A program made the translations under genes and the position numbers. 64,000 bases of DNA from NCBI RefSeq assembly GCF_000155975.1, contig NZ_GG730300.1:412159-476158 (forward strand), written 5' to 3'. Position 1 is the first letter of the stretch, and each line of letters starts with the position of its first letter. Of the stretch, positions 17,164 through 26,036 are shown piece by piece. Origin of the DNA: Citrobacter youngae ATCC 29220. Lineage in GTDB: Bacteria; Pseudomonadota; Gammaproteobacteria; Enterobacterales; Enterobacteriaceae. The notes beneath the pieces were generated by a model. That model was not told the DNA's origin. It saw only the letters and a program-made list of their open reading frames with translations, and did not search any database.

Positions 17164-20100
17164 TTATTGGGTTGCCGCCAGCACGCGGACTTCCGCCAGT
17201 TGTGGCTTCAGATCCGGGCGCAGTTTGAAATCTGCACCGGTCAGCGTGACCCTGACTTTCTGCGCTTCGCCCTTGTACGGCACCGCATTGACCACCTGCT
17301 TTTGCGAGAAGTCTTTCGATTTATCCTGAATGGTGTGCCAGTTACCCTGTGCGTCCTGAATCTCTACCGTCCAGCCAGAGACCACCGGGTTGCGCATATC
17401 CTCCGCTGTCTGCTCAAACTCCAGCTCGATACCGTCTACCTTCTGTGCGCCCTGAAGATCGATAATCAGATCCGCGGGCCAGGTTTTATTGCCCCAAAGC
17501 GTTGAGGACTGTCCGTCCACCACATGCTCGGTCGAGAATTCGGCGTTGATAATATCGCCATGGGTAAAGACCGGCTTGTTCAGCGCCAGATTGCGCTTAT
17601 CCTTACTTTCCCGGTACGGGCGTAAGTCTTCGCTGGTGACTGAGAACTCCGTCAGCGCCTGCTGCGCCAGTTGTCGGATATTGCGCCCGGAAGGCTGCGT
17701 CGGATAGCCGTTACCCGTCTGATTGACCCAGCGATATTCCAGCGGGAACCAGTTCACCTTGATGGCGTCCTGCTTCTGCCCGGTCGCCGCCGCATTCTTC
17801 AGGGCCTGAATCCAGGTCGCCCAGCGCTGGTAGTAGAAATCACCGGTGAGTCCCTGCCACTGGCGGTTGGAGTAATCGCGCAGCCCGGCGTCGGCGGCTT
17901 GCTCGATTCCCCATGTAGTGACCATTGCCCGTGCGTTAAACTCGAACTGGTCGCGGGTCCAGTCGTCCATACCATCCAGCATCGTGCGGGCGCTGTTGAG
18001 CCAGGTGCCGAGCATAAATTCCGGGCGGGTGCCGAGCACCTGATCCTGAAGTTTGATAAGACGCAGGAACTTGCCGGAAAGCTGGTTGAAGGCGCTGTAA
18101 TCCTTCGCCATCCACGCATCTTCAAAGGCGCGGTAATATTCATACGAGGCGTTAGCCAATACCTGACGGGTGATATCCACCAGATCGTGCTGATACGCCG
18201 GGTTATCCTTAAAGCGGTCGTAAACGCTCAGGTAGAGCGGCAGGATTTTTTCAAACTCGGCTTTGTCGTAGTCGATAAGCGCGGTGTAGTAGGTGCAGGC
18301 GCGGGTGACACCGAAGCCGGGCTTGGCGTCGATGATAGAGTCTTCCGCCCGCTGGCGGTCTTTGCGGCGGTGATACGCGGTTTTCACCATAATATCCCAT
18401 GCCTGCTCAATTTCTGGCGACTGCGCACCGTAGCGGCTGGTGAGCCAACTGTGGATATACGCCGTCGAGGATATGGGCGATTTTTCCCATGCCATGTCAT
18501 AGAGCATTTCGTACAGCATCGGGTTGGTGCCGAGCGATTCAGCGGTGACGCCCACGCCCTTCATATATTTCGATTCCGCCAGCGATTGCGGGATCTCCTG
18601 CGCCAGCACTTCCGGCATCCCGGAGAAGCCCATCCGACCGCCAAAGGCGTGCAGCATGTTCCAGATCCACGGCGTGTTGCTGAACTCGTGGCGAATAGCA
18701 TGGTTGGGCTTGTTATCGGCGTAGAGATCGAGGATCAGCGCGTGATCTTTCTTCAGGCCGTTAAGGAAGGCGTCGGTGGGGTTTTCCTGCCAGTTCTGGA
18801 TAATCCACACGGCATCTTTATCGTGCTCCAGCATCTTGTTTTGCACGGTCTGCGCCACTTTCACCATGTCCAGATCGGCGCGATTACCGCCTTCATGGAA
18901 CGGATCGACGGCGTAGTAGTGGCTGATATCACCGAAGGTGGTTTTCAGCGTCTGGTAATAAACGTCGGCGACTTTGCTGAAATAGTCCGCTCCCTGCTTA
19001 ACGTAGGTGCGCAGCATTGGCGGGCGGACAAAGCCAACCCAGTCGCCCTGATCGATCACCTGCGCCTGCGGGTTTTTGGCGGCGAAAGTATCCGGCACCT
19101 GCCCAGCAAAGCCGGGGAAGACCGGCGTGATGCCGTATACTTCCATCCTGTCGTGGATTTTACGCGCCAGCTCGGTGCGCTGGGCAAACCAGCTCTGCGG
19201 CAGCGGGCCGCCAAAGCTCTGCATATTCGCCATATAAAACCAACCAAAGTAAGCCGGGCCGGGCAGATACTGGCGCACATCATTATCGCTGTAGCCGAAC
19301 TGGTGCAGCATCCGCCGCTGAACCTCTTCCTGACCGACAACATCCAGCATCAGGTTGACACCGTTCATCGCCGCCCAGTCGAGGAATTGCTCGTAATCGT
19401 GCCAGCGCCAGAACGCCATGGTGTAGGACGGCGTGCAGAAGTTAAGGGCATATTTGTACTGATACGGCGTCGCTTTTTCCGTCACGCCCTGCGGCATCGG
19501 CCAGTCTGTCGGTATCGCCAGATTGGAGGCATTCAGCGGGTCGTAATTGACGTGCAGATAATTTTTCAGATACCAGTTCAGCCCGGAGGCCAGCGAAATA
19601 CCGTTTGGTCCACTGATGCTGATTTTGCCGTCAGCTTCTTTCACGGTGAAGCTGTCTTTGCCGGTGGTGGAGGGCGTAACCGCGAAAGTAAAACGGTTCT
19701 GATACTGTGCACCGAGCACCCGCTCAACCAGCACCTGTGCTTCGCTGATGACTTCCTGCTGGCGATACGCCGTGTTCTGGCGGCGCTGATGGCGTTTTGC
19801 CCATTCGGTGGTTGCGTAATCGGCGACCTGAATCGCAGGCGGCGTCGGCGCGGTATTGCTGATCTTATCCCCCATCAGAGAGATATCGTTGACCACGCCC
19901 TTTGTACCCGCCGAGTAGTCGGTGATGTTGATGCGCAGGCGGCTGGCGCGAACGTTGAGTGGCAGTCGGTCGTTCGGTTTGCCAGTCTTTGCGGAGGCTA
20001 TTTTGCGGTAAGTCACGCCATCATCGCTGCTGTAGACGTCGAAGCGCGTTAGCGTGTTGAGCGGGGTAGTGAGCTGTAGCTCGCTAAGCTGGTACGTGCC

Positions 20101-20313
20101 TTTTAAGTCCATCTCCAGCCAGCGGTTGTAATCCAGCTTCGATTGCCATTGGGTTGCCGGATTATTGTCCAGCAGAGGCTGGCTGACGTTGTTACCTTGC
20201 GCATCCATCACACGAATTGCCGACGCAGATAAACGGCTGCTTGCCGCTGCCTGGTGGCAGACCAGAGAAATTGACAGCGCCAGTAAAGAGAGCCATCCGG
20301 TTGTTTTTTTCAT
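17164..20313 (-). CDS. GH89 alpha-N-acetylglucosaminidase with flanking discoidin-like domains
   Basis: The 1049-aa protein has a signal peptide (MKKTTGWLSLLALSISLVCHQAAA). Domains in order: discoidin/F5/8-C-like (about 30-150), NAGLU N-terminal domain, TIM-barrel (about 280-620), all-helical NAGLU C-terminal domain, and a second discoidin-like domain at the end (about 915-1045). Catalytic glutamates are E474 in AVDPFHEGG and E592 in GVTAESLGTN; the 118-residue spacing equals that of the two catalytic glutamates (E483/E601) I recall for the Clostridium perfringens GH89. Family members remove terminal alpha-linked GlcNAc from heparan or, in gut bacteria, from GlcNAc-alpha-1,4-Gal caps of gastric-type mucin. 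ATG 20313 has AGGA eight bases upstream and is preferred over ATG 20322. It is the first gene of the GH89-porin-GH16 operon, probably periplasmic or secreted. Confidence 0.9.
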   Translation of the reverse strand: MKKTTGWLSLLALSISLVCHQAAASSRLSASAIRVMDAQGNNVSQPLLDNNPATQWQSKLDYNRWLEMDLKGTYQLSELQLTTPLNTLTRFDVYSSDDGVTYRKIASAKTGKPNDRLPLNVRASRLRINITDYSAGTKGVVNDISLMGDKISNTAPTPPAIQVADYATTEWAKRHQRRQNTAYRQQEVISEAQVLVERVLGAQYQNRFTFAVTPSTTGKDSFTVKEADGKISISGPNGISLASGLNWYLKNYLHVNYDPLNASNLAIPTDWPMPQGVTEKATPYQYKYALNFCTPSYTMAFWRWHDYEQFLDWAAMNGVNLMLDVVGQEEVQRRMLHQFGYSDNDVRQYLPGPAYFGWFYMANMQSFGGPLPQSWFAQRTELARKIHDRMEVYGITPVFPGFAGQVPDTFAAKNPQAQVIDQGDWVGFVRPPMLRTYVKQGADYFSKVADVYYQTLKTTFGDISHYYAVDPFHEGGNRADLDMVKVAQTVQNKMLEHDKDAVWIIQNWQENPTDAFLNGLKKDHALILDLYADNKPNHAIRHEFSNTPWIWNMLHAFGGRMGFSGMPEVLAQEIPQSLAESKYMKGVGVTAESLGTNPMLYEMLYDMAWEKSPISSTAYIHSWLTSRYGAQSPEIEQAWDIMVKTAYHRRKDRQRAEDSIIDAKPGFGVTRACTYYTALIDYDKAEFEKILPLYLSVYDRFKDNPAYQHDLVDITRQVLANASYEYYRAFEDAWMAKDYSAFNQLSGKFLRLIKLQDQVLGTRPEFMLGTWLNSARTMLDGMDDWTRDQFEFNARAMVTTWGIEQAADAGLRDYSNRQWQGLTGDFYYQRWATWIQALKNAAATGQKQDAIKVNWFPLEYRWVNQTGNGYPTQPSGRNIRQLAQQALTEFSVTSEDLRPYRESKDKRNLALNKPVFTHGDIINAEFSTEHVVDGQSSTLWGNKTWPADLIIDLQGAQKVDGIELEFEQTAEDMRNPVVSGWTVEIQDAQGNWHTIQDKSKDFSQKQVVNAVPYKGEAQKVRVTLTGADFKLRPDLKPQLAEVRVLAATQ

Positions 20314-20587
20314 ACTTGCCATCCTGTTTGTTGAAATTCAAAAAACGATGACAGGAAACAAACGGGAGGCTTATGACCATTATCATATACGACAGTCCGT
20401 TATTTATGATCCGCTTCACTTCATTTGTTCCATGCGGAAAAAGAGTTTGCCGCTGCGAATAAATAAATCAGCCATAAACTGTGTATCCGTTCACGCTAAT
20501 TTCCTGTGGCGTTATGACAACGGTTATAAGCAGGTTTTTAGGTGCTCTTTATTCTGAATCTGATGAAATTCCGACTCTGAGGGCATT
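20314..20587. promoter_or_regulatory. Divergent control region of the glycan-utilisation locus
   Basis: This 274-bp AT-rich region separates the divergent GH89 and permease operons and must hold both promoters. A CRP-like site is visible at 20480-20495 (TGTGT-ATCCGT-TCACG, eight of ten core positions match TGTGA-N6-TCACA), which would suit a catabolic locus under carbon control. No dedicated regulator gene for the locus is encoded immediately beside it. The CRP site is a prediction only. Confidence 0.4.
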
Positions 20588-21832
20588 ATGGCTATTCAAC
20601 GCGATACAAAATGGAATGTGATCCTCTGGGGATTCTTTTTCCTGTTCTATTACTACAACTGGTCTTCCTGCTTCTTGTTTTTACCCATGTGGCTAACCCG
20701 AATGGTAGGACTTGATAAAACACATATTGGTATGGTGTTTTCTTCTTTCGCCGTGGCTGCTATCTGCCTGCAACCGCTGCTGGGCTGGGTAACGGACAAG
20801 CTGGGGCCGAAAAAACACCTGCTGTGGCTGATCGTTATCCTGATGGTGCTCTTCGCGCCGTTCTTTATTTACGTGTATACCCCGCTGTTGCAAAGTCATT
20901 TTGCGATTGGGCTGGTAGTTGGCGGGCTGTATCTGGGATTTATCTTCCACGCGGGCTATGGCGCGGTGGAAGCCTTTGTCGAGAAAGTCAGTCGTAACCG
21001 GGGCTTTGAGTATGGTCGCCCCCGGCTGTTTGGCTGCTTTGGATCGGCGGCCTGCGCCACTATCTCCGGCATTCTGTATGGTTTCGATCCGACATGGATT
21101 TACTGGATCGGGTCGGCGCTGGCTTTACTGCTGGTGGTGATCCTACTGGTTGCCCGCTCTGAGCCGCTGCCGGGGATTGAAGCGGAACAAGTCCGCCAGC
21201 AGAAGGTCAGCGTGTGGGAGTTGTTTAAACTCCGTCGGTTCTGGTATTTCACATTATATGTATTAGGTGTGGCCTGTATATATGATGTCTTCGACCAGCA
21301 GTTTATTAATTTCTTCACTCGTTTCTTTGACCATCAGGAACAGGCGGCGAGAGCATTCGGTTATATCACTACCGCCGGAAATCTCGGCGATGCCGCCGTA
21401 ATGTTTTTTATTCCCCTGCTGATTAATAAATATCTTGGTAGCAAGAATGCATTATTAATTACCGGTACCATTATGACGATTCGGATCGTTGGTTCATCCT
21501 TTGCCACTGGACCGATTGAAGTACTCTTCTTACGGATGCTGCATAATTTTGAAGTACCGTTCCTGTTGATTGGTATTTTCAAATATATCGCTGACGTTTT
21601 TGATACTCGTCTGTCCGGGACCATCTATCTGGTGGGCGTGATGTTTATCAAGCAGTCTGCCGCCATTGTTTTATCTACCGTCGCGGGCCGCCTGTACGAC
21701 ACCATCGGCTTCCATAGCACCTATCTGATCCTCGGCAGTATTACTGCCGTATTCACTCTGTTGTCCGCTTTTCTGCTAACGGCAACCCCACGCCAGAAAA
21801 TGGCGGACGCCTACGCGCCCGCCACACTCTAA
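20588..21832 (+). CDS. LacY-like oligosaccharide:proton symporter (MFS, OHS family)
   Basis: The 414-aa membrane protein has about twelve transmembrane helices and aligns closely with lactose permease by eye: VEAFVEKVSRNRGFEYGRPRLFG matches the LacY segment with sugar-binding E126 and R144, LRMLHNFEVPFLLIG matches the H322/E325 helix, and IMTIRIVGSSFA retains the R302-equivalent. One notable change: LacY E269, a sugar ligand in TTMGELL, corresponds here to asparagine in TTAGNLG, so specificity should differ from lactose. It begins the plus-strand operon permease-sulfatase-exporter-maturase and would import oligosaccharides that enter through the OmpG-like porin. Confidence 0.88.
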   Translation: MAIQRDTKWNVILWGFFFLFYYYNWSSCFLFLPMWLTRMVGLDKTHIGMVFSSFAVAAICLQPLLGWVTDKLGPKKHLLWLIVILMVLFAPFFIYVYTPLLQSHFAIGLVVGGLYLGFIFHAGYGAVEAFVEKVSRNRGFEYGRPRLFGCFGSAACATISGILYGFDPTWIYWIGSALALLLVVILLVARSEPLPGIEAEQVRQQKVSVWELFKLRRFWYFTLYVLGVACIYDVFDQQFINFFTRFFDHQEQAARAFGYITTAGNLGDAAVMFFIPLLINKYLGSKNALLITGTIMTIRIVGSSFATGPIEVLFLRMLHNFEVPFLLIGIFKYIADVFDTRLSGTIYLVGVMFIKQSAAIVLSTVAGRLYDTIGFHSTYLILGSITAVFTLLSAFLLTATPRQKMADAYAPATL

Positions 21833-21845
21833 TGGAGAGAACATT

Positions 21846-23138
21846 ATGCAACCGAATATTCTGGTCTTTTTCACCGATCAACAGCGCTGGGACACGGTGG
21901 GCTGCTACAACCCTGCCGTCAGTACCACCCCGGTGCTGGACCAGCTTGCCCGCGAGGGCGTGAAGTTCGAAAACGCCTTTACCGTTCAGCCTGTCTGCGG
22001 CCCGGCGCGCTCCTGCCTGCAAACCGGGCGTTACCCGACGCAGAACGGCTGTTACCGCAATAATATCGCCATGCGACAGGATGAAGTGACGCTGGCGAAA
22101 CTGTTCAATCAGGCGGGGTATGACACTGCCTATATCGGAAAGTGGCACCTGGCGGATCTGGATGAAAAACCGGTGCCGGAAGAACTGCGCGGCGGCTGGC
22201 AATACTGGCTGGCGGCAGATGCGCTGGAACATACATCGCACCCTTACGGCGGTCACTTTTTTGATAAAGATAACCAGCCTGTGCATTTCGATGGCTACCG
22301 GGTGGATGACCAGACTACGTTCGCGCTCGATTACCTGAAAAATCGCCAGCCGGATAACCCATTCCTGCTGTTTCTCTCTTACCTGGAGCCGCACTTCCAG
22401 AACGATATGGCGCGTTTTGTCGCCCCGGATGGCTACGCCGAACGCTTCCAGACCGCAGCGGTGCCGCCGGATCTGATTAACCGCCCCGGCGACTGGCCGC
22501 AGAACCTTCCTGATTATTACGGCATGTGCCAGAACCTGGATGAAAACCTTGGGCGTATCGTCGATTACCTGAAGGCCAGCGGCGAATACGACAACACGAT
22601 TATTCTGTTCTTCAGCGATCACGGCTGTCATTTCCGCACCCGCAACGATGAATACAAACGCTCGTGCCATGAGTCCAGTATTCGCATTCCCTGCGTGGCT
22701 CGGGGTGGGCCATTTAGCGGTGGCAGAACGGTGGAGCATCTGGTGACGCTGCTGGATATCCCAACCACGATGCTAAGCGCCGCAGGCATTACAGTGCCGG
22801 ATGCCATGGTGGGCCGTGATTTGCAAACGGCGCTGAATGCTGAGCACTGGGATGAGGAGGTGCTGATCCAAATTAGTGAGTCGGAAGTTGGACGGGCGCT
22901 GCGCACCACACGCTGGAAATATGAAATTGTCGCGCCCGGCAGCGATCCGTGGAATGAGTCTGCTGCGAAGATTTATGTGGAGAGCCAGCTTTATGACCTG
23001 CTGAACGACCCGTGGGAGCGCCAGAACCTGATTGCCAGCCCGGAACATGTGCGGATCCGCGATAAACTACGTCAGGATATTGGCCGCAAAATGACGGCGA
23101 TTGGTGAAGACCTGCCCGTCATTGTTCCGGTGGAGTAA
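21846..23138 (+). CDS. Cys-type sulfatase, probably acting on imported glycan sulfate esters
   Basis: The 430-aa protein is a type I sulfatase: NILVFFTDQQRWDTVGC carries the metal-binding aspartates, VCGPARSCLQTGR is the C-x-P-x-R signature with C51 as the residue converted to formylglycine, and YIGKWHL is the second signature. HGCHFRTRNDEYKRSCHESSIRIP matches the later metal-binding block. There is no signal peptide, so it should act in the cytoplasm on substrates imported by the LacY-like permease. The Cys type (not Ser) and the downstream radical-SAM maturase fit together. It lies 13 bp after the permease gene, with GGAG before the ATG. Likely substrates are 6-sulfo-GlcNAc or sulfo-Gal units of mucin or keratan-type chains (inference). 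Confidence 0.9.
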   Translation: MQPNILVFFTDQQRWDTVGCYNPAVSTTPVLDQLAREGVKFENAFTVQPVCGPARSCLQTGRYPTQNGCYRNNIAMRQDEVTLAKLFNQAGYDTAYIGKWHLADLDEKPVPEELRGGWQYWLAADALEHTSHPYGGHFFDKDNQPVHFDGYRVDDQTTFALDYLKNRQPDNPFLLFLSYLEPHFQNDMARFVAPDGYAERFQTAAVPPDLINRPGDWPQNLPDYYGMCQNLDENLGRIVDYLKASGEYDNTIILFFSDHGCHFRTRNDEYKRSCHESSIRIPCVARGGPFSGGRTVEHLVTLLDIPTTMLSAAGITVPDAMVGRDLQTALNAEHWDEEVLIQISESEVGRALRTTRWKYEIVAPGSDPWNESAAKIYVESQLYDLLNDPWERQNLIASPEHVRIRDKLRQDIGRKMTAIGEDLPVIVPVE

Positions 23139-23141
23139 GTG

Positions 23142-23942
23142 ATGACTGCATGGATGATTGTCGCGCTATGCGGCTGTGGTATGGCAACCAGTTTGCTCTC
23201 GGCGCTATTTGGCGTCGGGGGCAGTATCCTGCTCGTGCCGGTGCTGCATCTGCTGTTTCCGCAATGTGCTGTGCAGGTGTTGGCCGCGACCTCCCTGACG
23301 GTGGTGATGCTGAGTGCGTTGATTAACGTCTGCGCCTTCTGGCGTCAGGGTATCCGGTTAAATTCGCGGCTGCTGGTGCTCTGGTCGCTGGGTATGGCGA
23401 CGGGAATGCAGGCGGGCGTGTACGCCAGCTTTTTGCTGTCGGATAAGATGCTGCTGATACTGTTTGCGCTGGTCCTGGTGGGGCTGGCATTGCGCTGTGG
23501 ATTTTCGCACCAGACAACCAGCGAAAACGTACAACCGGATAACCGGACACGCAGCGCCGGGATGTTGCTGTGTACCGCTGGTGGTGCAGTGGCCGGGTTA
23601 ACCGGGCTGGGCGGCGGTTCCGTGCTCGCGCCGCTGATGTCTCAACTCTCCGGCATCCCACGTCAGCACATCGCGGTGTACTGCAACTGGATGATGCTGT
23701 TCGGCAGCGCCGGAACGGTCGTCAGCTATCTGTATCGCACGGCACCGGATACCGGTGCATTGCCACCGGCGATGCAGTTTGGTTACGTCAATATGGCTAT
23801 TGTGGCCGTGATCTTTCTCTGCACGCTGGCGTTTCAGCCGATCAGCATGAGGTTGCGCACTCTGCTACCTGAATGCTGGCTACAGCGCGTTTTCTCCGGC
23901 GTATTGCTGATGATTGCCATGTTGATCCTGGTGACGCTATGA
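23142..23942 (+). CDS. TauE/SafE-family membrane exporter (sulfite/sulfur anion)
   Basis: The 266-aa protein has about seven to eight hydrophobic helices and two family repeats: SLLSALFGVGGSILLVPVL near the start and AGLTGLGGGSVLAPLMSQLSGI in the middle. TauE/SafE proteins export sulfite or organosulfonates. Here it probably disposes of the sulfate or sulfite released by the neighbouring sulfatase. ATG 23142 with GGAG six bases upstream is preferred over the GTG at 23139; the gene starts three bases after the sulfatase stop and overlaps the maturase by four bases (ATGA), so expression is tightly coupled. Confidence 0.85.
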   Translation: MTAWMIVALCGCGMATSLLSALFGVGGSILLVPVLHLLFPQCAVQVLAATSLTVVMLSALINVCAFWRQGIRLNSRLLVLWSLGMATGMQAGVYASFLLSDKMLLILFALVLVGLALRCGFSHQTTSENVQPDNRTRSAGMLLCTAGGAVAGLTGLGGGSVLAPLMSQLSGIPRQHIAVYCNWMMLFGSAGTVVSYLYRTAPDTGALPPAMQFGYVNMAIVAVIFLCTLAFQPISMRLRTLLPECWLQRVFSGVLLMIAMLILVTL

Positions 23943-25105
23943 AACACGCTTTTCATCTAATGGCGAAGCCTGCGGGTTGGCGCTGCAATCTGGCTTGTGA
24001 TTACTGTTTTTACCTGGCAAAAGGGCAGGGCGTATTGCGTGATGCCTGCGGACAGCGGCATATGTCCGATAAGGTGCTGGAAACGTATATTCGCCAGTAC
24101 ATCACGGCTTCGCCCGGCCCGGAGGTGAACTTTACCTGGCAGGGCGGCGAGCCCACGCTGGCCGGGCTGGATTTTTATCGCCGGGCCGTGGCGCTCCAGC
24201 AGCGCTACGCTGGGGATAAGCGTATTACCAACAGCTTTCAGACCAACGGCGTGCTGATTAACGACGAATGGGCGGCATTTCTGGCTCAGCATCGTTTTCT
24301 GGTCGGCATATCGCTGGATGGTCCGGCGCATCTGCATAATCATTACCGCAAAACGGGTAGCGGTAAGCCCGTGTTTGAGCAGGTGACGGCGGCGCTGGAC
24401 TGTCTGAAGCGTCACGGTGTGGACGTCAATATCCTGACCGTAGTGAACAACGTGACGGCACAAGCTCCGCTGAAAATTTACCGTTTTCTGACGCGTGAGG
24501 TGGGGGCTGAATTTCTCCAGTTTATTCCGGTGGTGAAGTATGACGCCCAACGCGGGCTGTTGCCCTGGTCCGTGACGGGAGAGGATTACGGGCGGTTTAT
24601 GATCGCCATCTTTGATGAGTGGGTGCGTCATGATGTCGGGCGGGTATTCGTTCAGCTTTTTGATAACACGCTGGCGGCGTGGCTGGGTGAAAGTCCGGCG
24701 CTGTGCGTGATGCAGCCTACCTGTGGACGCGGACTGGTAGTTGAGCAGAATGGCGATATCTACAGCTGCGACCACTATGTGGATGCAGAACACCGGCTGG
24801 GTAATCTGCTACAGCAGCCGCTGGAAAAGTTGGTTGTGGGTAAAGCACAACGGCGGTTCGGCCAGCAGAAAGCGCAGCTCCCAGATGATTGCCATCGTTG
24901 TCCGTGGCGCTTTGCCTGCCAGGGCGGTTGTCCGAAGCATCGACTACACGATAGGTCGAACCATCTCTGCGCCGGGTATCGCATGATGTTCAGCCATATG
25001 GATCCGTATATGGCCTATATGGCACAGCAGATTCGTTTGCAGCAATCTCCGGCTGGGGTGATGGTGGTGGCGGACGATTTGTGTCGTAATGATCTGATTC
25101 AATGA
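23939..25105 (+). CDS. Anaerobic sulfatase-maturating enzyme (radical SAM, SPASM)
   Basis: The 388-aa protein converts the active-site Cys of the sulfatase to formylglycine. It has the radical-SAM cluster motif CNLACDYC (C16, C20, C23) close to the N-terminus, the WQGGEPTL motif, and a C-terminal SPASM cysteine set (CGRGLVVEQNGDIYSCDHYV, CHRCPWRFACQGGCPKHR, CAGYR). The start overlaps the TauE stop (ATGA); an upstream open extension to 23873 runs into the TauE gene and has no support. Adjacent placement with a Cys-type sulfatase makes the substrate assignment firm. Being oxygen-sensitive as a family, it suggests the locus works in low-oxygen gut conditions. Confidence 0.92.
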   Translation: MKHAFHLMAKPAGWRCNLACDYCFYLAKGQGVLRDACGQRHMSDKVLETYIRQYITASPGPEVNFTWQGGEPTLAGLDFYRRAVALQQRYAGDKRITNSFQTNGVLINDEWAAFLAQHRFLVGISLDGPAHLHNHYRKTGSGKPVFEQVTAALDCLKRHGVDVNILTVVNNVTAQAPLKIYRFLTREVGAEFLQFIPVVKYDAQRGLLPWSVTGEDYGRFMIAIFDEWVRHDVGRVFVQLFDNTLAAWLGESPALCVMQPTCGRGLVVEQNGDIYSCDHYVDAEHRLGNLLQQPLEKLVVGKAQRRFGQQKAQLPDDCHRCPWRFACQGGCPKHRLHDRSNHLCAGYRMMFSHMDPYMAYMAQQIRLQQSPAGVMVVADDLCRNDLIQ

Positions 25106-25183
25106 ATAAAATTATTGCTGTCTAACATCTTTCGGGTAAGGATAGGTACAATGCAAACGTATTTTTGTCCTAAATAGCCGTTG

Positions 25184-26008
25184 ATGAATGGTGCGATGAT
25201 TATGAGCGATTTACAAGTAATTGAAGAGTTAAAAAAACTGAAAGGCAGATTACGTAGCGAAGTTGCCCCTGCATATGACTCGCAAGGCCGGGAGTTTGGC
25301 CATAATCGTTTTAGTGCTCTGAAAAATAAGACTATTAATATACTTAATGAACTCCTGCCTGGTGAAGCTCAGCGCTTTGAAAAAGCTATGATTATCGGTG
25401 CATGGGCTATGAGGTGGGATGAATCTGAATCACAGTATTTCTGGAAGAATGAAGGAAGACGATATGAAGCATACATTGATTCGCTACTGATCGACCTTCA
25501 AAACGGAGAATACTCATTACCTAATGAAACCAGCGATAATCAGGACAAGGGAAATAGTCTTTTAGCGAACAACAAAGTATTTATTATCCATGGTCATGAT
25601 GGAGAGGCAAAAGAGAAAACTGCTCGATTTATAGAAAAATTAGGACTTGAAGCAATTATTCTTAGCGAGCAAGCAAATCAGGGTAAAACAATTATTGAAA
25701 AGCTAGAGCATTATACAGATGTTGGCTTCGCAATAGTTTTATATACCGGTGATGATGCTGGCAATACGGAAGCAGAGGCTGGGATAGGTAATCTGAATGC
25801 GCGAGCAAGGCAGAATGTGGTATTTGAACATGGCCTGCTGATGGGGAGATTGGGGAGGCATAAAGTCATTCCTCTTGTATCGGGAACGCTTGAACTGCCA
25901 AGTGATATTCAGGGCGTCGTATACATCAATGACAGAAACTGGCAATTAGAAGTGGCCAGAGAAATAAAAGCGGCAGGTTATGATATTGACATGAATAAGG
26001 TTCTTTAA
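25184..26008 (+). CDS. TIR-domain nucleotide-binding protein (PF10137/PycTIR-like), candidate NADase defence effector
   Basis: The 274-aa protein has an N-terminal helical part (about 1-125) and a C-terminal TIR-like domain: KVFIIHGHDGEAKEKTARFIEKLG, EAIILSEQANQGKTIIEKLE, FAIVLYTGDDAG, then ARARQNVVFEHGLLMGRLGR, with E215 at the position of the catalytic glutamate in this TIR class. Related domains cleave NAD in Pycsar and similar antiphage systems. No cyclase or ThsA-like partner lies next to it, so it may be stand-alone; the N-terminal domain could sense the trigger. It follows the maturase gene by 78 bp on the same strand. The start is uncertain (ATGs at 25184, 25196 and 25202, none with a strong ribosome site). 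Moderately AT-rich compared with the glycan locus. Confidence 0.8.
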   Translation: MNGAMIMSDLQVIEELKKLKGRLRSEVAPAYDSQGREFGHNRFSALKNKTINILNELLPGEAQRFEKAMIIGAWAMRWDESESQYFWKNEGRRYEAYIDSLLIDLQNGEYSLPNETSDNQDKGNSLLANNKVFIIHGHDGEAKEKTARFIEKLGLEAIILSEQANQGKTIIEKLEHYTDVGFAIVLYTGDDAGNTEAEAGIGNLNARARQNVVFEHGLLMGRLGRHKVIPLVSGTLELPSDIQGVVYINDRNWQLEVAREIKAAGYDIDMNKVL

Positions 26009-26036
26009 CTGTCAAACTACAAGCATGCATCAGCAG

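Noticed and set aside
17671-20052. Long (793-codon) plus-strand open frame opposite the GH89 gene
   Set aside because: It is the antisense of a GC-rich gene whose motifs and catalytic residues are clear; the predicted protein has no motif and no ribosome site.
21753-22739. 328-codon minus-strand open frame opposite the sulfatase
   Set aside because: Mirror of the sulfatase reading frame, without domain or start signal.
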